From Candidatus Shapirobacteria bacterium CG_4_10_14_0_8_um_filter_39_15 (GTDB lineage: Bacteria > Patescibacteriota > Microgenomatia > UM-FILTER-39-15): a stretch of DNA of 51,137 bases. This document shows, piece by piece, positions 45,087 to 51,137 of the stretch (position 1 is the first letter of the stretch; the number at the start of each line of letters is the position of its first letter). The position numbers and the translations under genes are program-made. Where the stretch lies: contig PFLE01000002.1 of NCBI GenBank assembly GCA_002784465.1, forward strand, positions 1 through 51,137, read 5' to 3'. A model generated the notes under the pieces. It searched no databases, was not told the origin of the DNA, and saw only the letters and a list, made by a program, of their open reading frames with translations.

Positions 45087-45965
45087 CTAATTTCCTTTAT
45101 TTCGAGCATCAGCGAGAATCAAGCTTTGCTTAACATCCTTTAATAATTTTCCTTTTTGTGGACTTTTTAGGTAATTTTGTTTAGTAGAAACTCTTTTTCC
45201 GCTTTTTTCTTCCAATTCGTGTCTTGCATGACCAGCGACCGTTCCTCCCTGGATTGCAGCTTTTTTATTTTGAGGGAATCCTCGAGCGTCTTTACTTTTA
45301 GCAATTTCAGTGGTTGATGCTTCTCCCAGCATTGTAAAGATTAATTCCAAATCGTTCATATGATCGCGTAAATTTTCTCTTTTTAAGTTTTTGAATTTTT
45401 TGTATTCTGATGGGGTCATATCAAAAGTTGCCTTGGAAATTTCTGCCGTTAAAATTGCGTATTCTCTGTCTTCTCCAACTTCGCGTTTTTTCCACTCGTC
45501 AGTTAGTGTTTCCCGGATTTCAATACCTCTCATTCTTTTTTCAATCCAGGAATCGGAATAACCTTTCGCTTTGTACAATGCTCTAGTTCTTTTTGTTGCT
45601 AATTCTGGATCTTCTATTTCCTGCACTCTTTCGTATCCGACTCTGGCTAACCATAATTTGAAAGGTTCTGCTTTCGGAGAGGGAATTGTTTGAATAATAC
45701 GGAATATAGTTTCTGTATTCGCGCAGTCAGTCTCATAGAACTTACCATCTGTTGATTTTAATTTCAGTTGTCCGATTTTTTCGGACAACTCAGAGTAACC
45801 TTCTTCGGTAATTTTCGTTTTAAGATCACTCCAGTACTTTCTTGGTCTATCAGTTTCGGTTAAAGCTTCAACAACATCCACAACTGAAAACCACCATTCA
45901 TTATTGAAAATAACTTTCCTAATTTCCTTTCCTTTGAAAATCGCGATCTTTGTTTTTGTTTCCAT
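45087..45965 (-). CDS. BRO-N domain (phage antirepressor-like) protein
   Basis: TKIAIFKGKEIRKVIFNNEWWFSVVDVVEALTETDRPRKYWSDLKTK...; likely start 45965 (METKTK). Confidence 0.8.
   Translation of the reverse strand: METKTKIAIFKGKEIRKVIFNNEWWFSVVDVVEALTETDRPRKYWSDLKTKITEEGYSELSEKIGQLKLKSTDGKFYETDCANTETIFRIIQTIPSPKAEPFKLWLARVGYERVQEIEDPELATKRTRALYKAKGYSDSWIEKRMRGIEIRETLTDEWKKREVGEDREYAILTAEISKATFDMTPSEYKKFKNLKRENLRDHMNDLELIFTMLGEASTTEIAKSKDARGFPQNKKAAIQGGTVAGHARHELEEKSGKRVSTKQNYLKSPQKGKLLKDVKQSLILADARNKGN
45098..45132 (+). repeat. TTATTTCGAGCATCAGCGAGAATCAAGCTTTGCTTA repeat, copy 2, overlapping the BRO-N ORF 3' end
   Basis: Identical to 24816-24850. Confidence 0.85.
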
Positions 45966-46027
45966 ATGTAATATTACTCTACCAAATAAAACCCGAAGAT
46001 GCAAGTCCTAATTTGATTGGGACGCGT

Positions 46028-46095
46028 CCTCCTAAAATCGCTCTTTATGCCGTGTTATGAATAATACTGAAAAGGCATAAAGTAAGATTAGGAGG
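46028..46095. other. Long hairpin cctcctaaaatcgctctttatgcc ... ggcataaagtaagattaggagg (3' of Tat gene on minus strand)
   Basis: Arms 46028-46051 and 46074-46095, nearly complementary. Confidence 0.6.
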
Positions 46096-46096
46096 A

Positions 46097-47353
46097 TCAA
46101 GAAGAGGTCAAGGATTCTCCTTTACATTCCTTTAATTTTTTTAAGTCTAATACTCGGGCAATTTCTGTAAATTCTTCTGATAATTTCCAGTTGCTAGATC
46201 GGCACATACCCAAGAGTTTTGATTTTACTTCATTTATCCCAACCCCACGATTTAATAATTCAGATACAATCGCGCTGGTAAATCCTGTTGCCAGATTGCT
46301 TCCTGCACCTTCTGTTACCTCTTGGTAAGGGATATAAATATCTGCCCCGGGAATGTTAAAAACCGGTTTGTTTTCTTTTGGATCCCAGTCTGCCAGTATT
46401 ATTAAATTAGGAGGAATTTGATCTTTTACTGAACGTAGATCATCTAAAGCATTACCCGTTGCCGCGCAGATAACCATATCAGGAAATGCTTTGGCAATTT
46501 CAACAAGTTTAGGGAAATTTTCTCCAATTCTTTCTTTTGTATAAGGTTCGACTCGTCTGGTTCCGAGATTTTTTCCCTCTCCGGTTTGATTGTAATCCAT
46601 CATTAATCGACGCCATTCGCCCCATGCTTCTTCCTGAGTTTCAAAAGGTTTATTGTTAACATTATAAACTCGGTTTCCATTTTCATCGGTTGAGGAGGCA
46701 ATAAACGGTTTATTTGGATACGGATCAGTAAGCGGGCTTTTCCAAATTTCCATTCTTCCCATTAGTAAACTAAGATTAACCACCCTTTGATTAGAAGAAT
46801 TCAATCGAATCTTTTTTATCGCTTCGATAATAGGTTGTGGTTCTAGGTTAACCGAGATCCCTGCGTTTTCCCATTCATCTGTCGAAAAAGTAATATTTTC
46901 TGGTCGGATTAAATTTTGTACCGGAATTATTGTTGGTTCAATAGATTTTCCCAATAGTTTTCCGCCTTCTTTCATTGCTTGGGCTACTTCTGAGCCATGA
47001 TCTTTAAAACGAGCTATATAGTCTTGAAAAAGAGCCGCCTCTGGATAGTTTCTAACTGCCCAGCTTTCGAATTCTTCTCCATATTTCATATTCATCAACG
47101 ATTCATATTCTAATTCATCAAGACTTTTATATTTGTCGCCCAAAAACCTTCTAGCTAATTGTTCATTATTAAAATTTGGAGCAAAATCTATTTGAATCGG
47201 ACCGGAAAGTTGATTGATTTTTTCTTTTGATTCGATTTGGGGAACCGAACCGGCAATTGAAGTGGCAACGGCAACGACAGCTGCCCTTCCGGTCCATTTT
47301 AAGAAATCTCTTCGGCTAACTGGATTTGGTTTTTCAGAACTATTCTCTCCCAT
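46097..47353 (-). CDS. Tat-signal protein with divergent subtilisin (S8)-like domain
   Basis: SRRDFLKWTGRAAVVAVATS; RVVNLSL, VICAATGN, GAGSNLATGFTSAIVSELL resemble S8 blocks. Confidence 0.55.
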   Translation of the reverse strand: MGENSSEKPNPVSRRDFLKWTGRAAVVAVATSIAGSVPQIESKEKINQLSGPIQIDFAPNFNNEQLARRFLGDKYKSLDELEYESLMNMKYGEEFESWAVRNYPEAALFQDYIARFKDHGSEVAQAMKEGGKLLGKSIEPTIIPVQNLIRPENITFSTDEWENAGISVNLEPQPIIEAIKKIRLNSSNQRVVNLSLLMGRMEIWKSPLTDPYPNKPFIASSTDENGNRVYNVNNKPFETQEEAWGEWRRLMMDYNQTGEGKNLGTRRVEPYTKERIGENFPKLVEIAKAFPDMVICAATGNALDDLRSVKDQIPPNLIILADWDPKENKPVFNIPGADIYIPYQEVTEGAGSNLATGFTSAIVSELLNRGVGINEVKSKLLGMCRSSNWKLSEEFTEIARVLDLKKLKECKGESLTSS

Positions 47354-47369
47354 ATTATTTCAATTTTAC

Positions 47370-47400
47370 AAGGTTCCACCTTATGTCAAGGTGGAACCTT
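47370..47400. promoter_or_regulatory. Perfect 13-bp inverted repeat AAGGTTCCACCTT-N5-AAGGTGGAACCTT overlapping minus-strand TTGACA...TAAAAT (candidate operator)
   Basis: Arms 47370-47382 and 47388-47400; reverse strand reads ttgacataaggtggaaccttgtaaaat. Confidence 0.6.
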
Positions 47401-47407
47401 AACATAA

Positions 47408-48277
47408 CTAAAATGGTAATCCCTCCGGAATTTCCATTTTGGATGTTGATTTACGAGGATCCTTCGGAAGAATATATATTTCCTGTTTTCTGGAATAATC
47501 AACACTCACCAGTTTTCCCTTACCTTTGGCCACTGCCAGCATGTCTTTACATGCCCAGCAGGATTCGCCGCCGGATTTACATCTAAAAGAATTAGTTTGT
47601 CTGACTAGTTTTAAAATATTGCCCCTTTGGGTTAAGTCTTTTGTGGTTTCTTCAATATTGCCAAAAGGAGCAGAAGTTAGTTCGTCATCGTGATCCAAAT
47701 ACCAATAACTGGTTTTAATATTTGAACTGCCCAAAATATTGCTAATCAAAACCGCGTAAATCGGTAACTGTTTGGAATCCTCCCGTTCTTCATTTTTCCC
47801 GGTTTTAAAATCAATTAAATGATAGGTGTCATTATCTTTTTCAATCCAATCCAGTTTACCGGTCAGAATTAAATCATTTCCCAACTCTACTTTTGGAAAA
47901 TCAGGAATTTTAAATTTTTCCGCGGTTTTAAAATGCTCATGCTTCCAAAACCGTTCCAGCATCAAGACCGCTTTTTCGTGATATTCTTTTTCTTCTGTTT
48001 CAGAAACATAGCCGCCCTTCTCGTCTTTAAGATTTGACCAAACGATTTCCAACATTTTCAGAAGTTCTTCTTTGTTTCTTTCCGCCGGTATTAGTTTAAG
48101 AAACTGTTCTAGAGTATCATGAACCGCTTGACCCAAAGCCAAGGGCGGATTAATAATTTGAATTTTCAAACCATTTGGTTTACGAAAAACATTTCGGTAG
48201 TAATAAAGCTGGGGGCATTTTTCAAAATCAGCCAGACTTGAGGGTGAAATAAAAACCGCGTTAGGATTAAAAGCCAT
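47408..48277 (-). CDS. PD-(D/E)XK superfamily RecB/Cas4-like exonuclease with putative Fe-S cysteines
   Basis: ISPSSLADFEKCPQLYYYR, LTGKLDWIE...YHLIDFKTGK, CKSGGESCWAC. Confidence 0.8.
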   Translation of the reverse strand: MAFNPNAVFISPSSLADFEKCPQLYYYRNVFRKPNGLKIQIINPPLALGQAVHDTLEQFLKLIPAERNKEELLKMLEIVWSNLKDEKGGYVSETEEKEYHEKAVLMLERFWKHEHFKTAEKFKIPDFPKVELGNDLILTGKLDWIEKDNDTYHLIDFKTGKNEEREDSKQLPIYAVLISNILGSSNIKTSYWYLDHDDELTSAPFGNIEETTKDLTQRGNILKLVRQTNSFRCKSGGESCWACKDMLAVAKGKGKLVSVDYSRKQEIYILPKDPRKSTSKMEIPEGLPF

Positions 48278-48298
48278 AATTTATTATACTACATTCAT

Positions 48299-48347
48299 TG
48301 TCATTCCCGCGTTCACCCTGTAAGGGAAAGCGGGAATCTATACAAAT
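48299..48347 (+). repeat. Dispersed hairpin repeat, stem CCCGC/GCGGG
   Basis: Same sequence as 24512-24560. Confidence 0.9.
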
Positions 48348-48356
48348 AGTATTCAT

Positions 48357-49307
48357 ATGACTAATTTTTGGCAAACAATTAAAAAGCCAGTTATAGGGTT
48401 AGCTCCCATGGATGGCATAACCGATTACCCGATGCGCCAGATCCAATGCTCTGTTGCCAAACCGGATATTATGTATACCGAATTTATTCAGGCGGAGGGT
48501 TTTTCCAGAAATCAAAAAGTATTTAAGAACAAATTATTTTTTAAAGAAAATGAAAAACCACTTGTTTGTCAGTTAGTTGGATATACTCCAGAGGCTTTTT
48601 ACCAGACAGTTCAAATGGTGATCAAAATGGGATTCGACGGGATAGACATTAATATGGGTTGTCCGAATCATGATGTTGTCAGCCGGGGCGCCGGAGGAGG
48701 ATTGATTGGTAATTATGATCAGTCGGAAAAGATTATCAACCAGTGTCTGGAAGCGCTGGATAATAAACTGCCTTTATCAATAAAAACCAGAATTATTCCT
48801 GACCCCGTCGCCAATAAAGAATGGTTTGCTTTTTTGTCAAAGTTCCCCTTATCCGAAATTACGATTCACGGTCGGCCGATAAAGCAAATGCAAAGCGGGT
48901 CCGTTAATTGGGAAGCGATAAAACAGGGAGCAGAAATAATTAAGAAAAATAATATTATTTGTTTGGGAAACGGGGGAGTAAAAACTATTCTAGAAGCAGA
49001 GGAATTCTGTAATAAATATCAACTTGACGGGATTTTAATTGGACAAGCGGCGTTGGGGAATCCTTGGGTCTTTAAATCAAGTTACCAGCCAACCAAGCAG
49101 GAAATCTTGGACATCTTGGTCAAACATGGACATTTGGCAAATGATTTTTACGGTCCCAAAAAATATCTTACAATATTAAAACATTATTCATGGTATCCAA
49201 AAGGATTTGATGGGGCAAAAGAATTAAGAATTAATTTACTTAAAACCAGGTCGATAGAGGAAGTAGAAGATGTCATTGCAAAACAAACCCTGTCATTGCG
49301 AACGTAG
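48357..49307 (+). CDS. dus: tRNA-dihydrouridine synthase
   Basis: IGLAPMDGITDYPMRQI, GFDGIDINMGCPNHDVVSRGAGGGLI, ITIHGRP, GNGGV. Confidence 0.93.
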   Translation: MTNFWQTIKKPVIGLAPMDGITDYPMRQIQCSVAKPDIMYTEFIQAEGFSRNQKVFKNKLFFKENEKPLVCQLVGYTPEAFYQTVQMVIKMGFDGIDINMGCPNHDVVSRGAGGGLIGNYDQSEKIINQCLEALDNKLPLSIKTRIIPDPVANKEWFAFLSKFPLSEITIHGRPIKQMQSGSVNWEAIKQGAEIIKKNNIICLGNGGVKTILEAEEFCNKYQLDGILIGQAALGNPWVFKSSYQPTKQEILDILVKHGHLANDFYGPKKYLTILKHYSWYPKGFDGAKELRINLLKTRSIEEVEDVIAKQTLSLRT

Positions 49308-49320
49308 TGAAGCAATCTCG
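49289..49320 (+). repeat. TGTCATTGCGAACGTAGTGAAGCAATCTCGT element overlapping the dus 3' end
   Basis: Near-identical to 19881-19910. Confidence 0.8.
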
Positions 49321-49326
49321 TCGTTC

Positions 49327-49389
49327 TGTCATTCCCAGCTCGTTTACACTGGAACCGCAGTTCCATGTGACTGGGAATCTATACAATAT
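49327..49389 (+). repeat. Dispersed hairpin repeat, stem CCCAG/CTGGG, longer inner hairpin
   Basis: tgtcattcccagctcgtttacactggaaccgcagttccatgtgactgggaatctatacaatat. Confidence 0.85.
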
Positions 49390-49401
49390 ACAATATTCTA
49401 A

Positions 49402-49698
49402 ATGACTAAATACAAACAACTTTATTTTGAAATGGTTCAGAACAATAAAGACGTATTTGAAGAATTTAAAAAGATTCACGATTTATATCGGGCTGATCCG
49501 GATAAATATCAGGAAAAATATAATGAAGTTGGCAAACCAATTATGGAAATAATTCGAAAATGGGAAAGCCGTTTATGCGGGAAAATGGAAGGCTCGGGCC
49601 GGGGATTATTTTCCGGCGGAGTATCGGAAAAATTCATGGTCGAAATCCGCGCCAATTTTCCCAAGATTGATATGGTGGGGGTAAAAAGGAGTTTATAA
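49402..49698 (+). CDS. Hypothetical protein, translationally coupled to the next ORF
   Basis: 98-aa ORF; stop/start overlap TAATG at 49696-49700. Confidence 0.65.
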   Translation: MTKYKQLYFEMVQNNKDVFEEFKKIHDLYRADPDKYQEKYNEVGKPIMEIIRKWESRLCGKMEGSGRGLFSGGVSEKFMVEIRANFPKIDMVGVKRSL

Positions 49699-50888
49699 TG
49701 CCCGAGCTTTCTACTGGTATCGAAAATAATGCCGTTTCTGCGGGCGAGAAACAATTTTCTAAACCTATTCTAGAATTGGTTGAGGGTCTCCGCCAAACTG
49801 CGCTTCAAGCTGAAATTATTAGTATTCCAGGCGCCACAATTTTTAAAGAGGCAGTTTTAATCGATAGAGAAAAAACTGGTGAAAAAATGGTACGAGTATT
49901 CCGAGGTGTTATCCAACTGGATAAATCAATAACTAATCAAACCGCTTATGCGGCTCGATCACAAGATTATTCTGGAGCGGATCTTAAAATAATTGAAGAA
50001 GTTAAACCAGAGGTTGAATTATTGGCGGACCAACCTAGCTATGAAAGCTTAGTTCAATATGCCAATAAAATTCGCCCTTATTTAACTGAAAAAGAACAAG
50101 AAAGGCTTGATCGAGATTTAAGGGAAACGGAGGATAATATTTTAGAAGGAAGTACTTTAAGAACAGAACTTGTTTATCATCAGATACTTCACTTAGGGGT
50201 GGTAGCCGACAGTGGAATTACCCCTTATTTATCTGCATCTTATGATTTTACGACAGCATGGGAATATACTAGAGAAGGTGGCGGACTTCTAGTGATTGAT
50301 CTCCCCGTTTCAAGGTTAGTTGATTTCGGTCCGAATCAATCTGAGGTGAATATCAAAGGATATATCAAACCAGGAGAAATTACGGCGATAGTCCCGAGGG
50401 TAAAAGGAAATACTAATTATACGGAAATCGGCAATGTCTTGTCTTTGGTTACGAGAGAGACTAACGTCCCATTATATGAACTTTCTGAAGCCTTAATTAT
50501 TAGAGGACAGCAATACCAGAAAGACCAAGAGTGGGATAAACGGCAACATTCATTGGATGTTGAGGCGATCAGGAAACAACGAACCGAAGCTTTAAGAGAA
50601 CAATTTTCTGAAGTAGATTTGAACCCTGTTCACACACAAGCATTAGCAGTAGAAAAGAAAACGGATATTTATCAAGTATCTAAAGAATTAATTTATGATT
50701 TTTATGCGAAAAGGTTTGGCGAAATTGGAGGACGTAATCGAAAAATTGAAGATTATGATTATGGGTTGGGAGATCAAAACTACTTTCGGGAAAAATTTGA
50801 TCGGGACAAAATTACTGACGAGATGCTTGTTAAACTTAGAGAACAGGTTGGGTATACGGAAAGAAAAGAAAAAGAATGGACAAACTAA
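49698..50888 (+). CDS. Candidate ADP-ribosyltransferase-like protein (R / S-x-S / Q-x-E pattern)
   Basis: MVRVFRGVIQ, TPYLSASYDFTTAWEYT, NQSEVNIKGYIKPGEITAIVP. Confidence 0.5.
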   Translation: MPELSTGIENNAVSAGEKQFSKPILELVEGLRQTALQAEIISIPGATIFKEAVLIDREKTGEKMVRVFRGVIQLDKSITNQTAYAARSQDYSGADLKIIEEVKPEVELLADQPSYESLVQYANKIRPYLTEKEQERLDRDLRETEDNILEGSTLRTELVYHQILHLGVVADSGITPYLSASYDFTTAWEYTREGGGLLVIDLPVSRLVDFGPNQSEVNIKGYIKPGEITAIVPRVKGNTNYTEIGNVLSLVTRETNVPLYELSEALIIRGQQYQKDQEWDKRQHSLDVEAIRKQRTEALREQFSEVDLNPVHTQALAVEKKTDIYQVSKELIYDFYAKRFGEIGGRNRKIEDYDYGLGDQNYFREKFDRDKITDEMLVKLREQVGYTERKEKEWTN

Positions 50889-50891
50889 TCC

Positions 50892-50932
50892 CAATTTTCC
50901 TAAAATTGATATGATCGGTGAAAGAGGAGTTA
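50892..50932 (+). pseudogene. Remnant duplicate of the 49402-49698 gene 3' end
   Basis: NPNFPKIDMIG versus ANFPKIDMVG at 49650-49680; nucleotide similarity read directly. Confidence 0.7.
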
Positions 50933-50977
50933 ATTCTCCATCCCTTATAATCCTCTAATATCCTTTAACTTTCTTTG

Positions 50978-51136
50978 TTAGCGTTTCTGACAATTTCCAC
51001 TTGGCATTGCAGCCGATGGATTTCCGTGTCTAACCCATTTCCCGTTTTGACAAATCCAATTATCCTCACCGGAAAGAAGTCTTATAAAGAAAAGAATTAG
51101 GAAAGCTAACAAGATTAATAGAAAAGTTTTTTTCAT
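50978..51136 (-). CDS. Small secreted/anchored protein, 52 aa
   Basis: Own translation of reverse strand: MKKTFLLILLAFLILFFIRLLSGEDNWICQNGKWVRHGNPSAAMPSGNCQKR*; not in supplied ORF list. Confidence 0.75.
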   Translation of the reverse strand: MKKTFLLILLAFLILFFIRLLSGEDNWICQNGKWVRHGNPSAAMPSGNCQKR

Positions 51137-51137
51137 T

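Noticed and set aside
45087-45965. BRO-N gene as evidence of a prophage
   Set aside because: No other phage genes in the window; BRO-N proteins are frequent as isolated accessory genes.
47408-48277. Cas4 as part of a CRISPR system
   Set aside because: RecB/Cas4-like nuclease with Fe-S cysteines but no cas1/cas2 or array nearby; stand-alone COG2887-like assignment preferred.

Overview
The window looks like a chromosomal segment of a reduced-genome bacterium, most likely Patescibacteria/CPR and possibly Microgenomates-like. Taxonomy is inferred from gene content and order only: alaS lacking C-Ala, a sortase / baseplate-J-like / mltG neighbourhood, a tandem-repeat-rich spacer style, and no rpmD between rpsE and rplO. 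The backbone is alaS - baseplate-J-like - sortase - ruvX - mltG, then rpoB-rpoC-rpsL-rpsG, fusA, tuf, rpsJ, and a nearly complete S10-spc-alpha ribosomal cluster (rplC to rpsI, with secY, adk, map, infA, rpmJ, rpoA). After that comes an accessory tail: a broken SNase gene, a BRO-N protein, a Tat-signal subtilisin-like protein, a PD-(D/E)XK Fe-S nuclease, a Dus, a candidate ADP-ribosyltransferase-like protein and a small secreted protein. The conserved str/S10 gene order is interrupted by small accessory islands holding toxin-antitoxin modules, a paralogous family of membrane-anchored WKTY...QILSTFKF proteins, and decaying gene remnants. The most unusual signals are not classical genes. (1) The gaps between ribosomal-protein genes are filled by long imperfect inverted repeats built from short degenerate AT-rich 'words', and some of these spill into coding sequence as C-terminal tails (L22, S17, L17, S5, RuvX) or an in-frame insertion (MltG). 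(2) A dispersed hairpin repeat family shows compensatory stem changes between copies. (3) Terminator-like hairpins sit in the 5' leaders of rpoB, fusA, tuf and rplC, each behind a promoter-like sequence with a 17-bp spacer. (4) Repeat elements are inserted in frame into essential genes (fusA, rplE, rplW). No CRISPR array, rRNA, tRNA or transposase was recognised. All calls were made by eye; no searches or folding were run.
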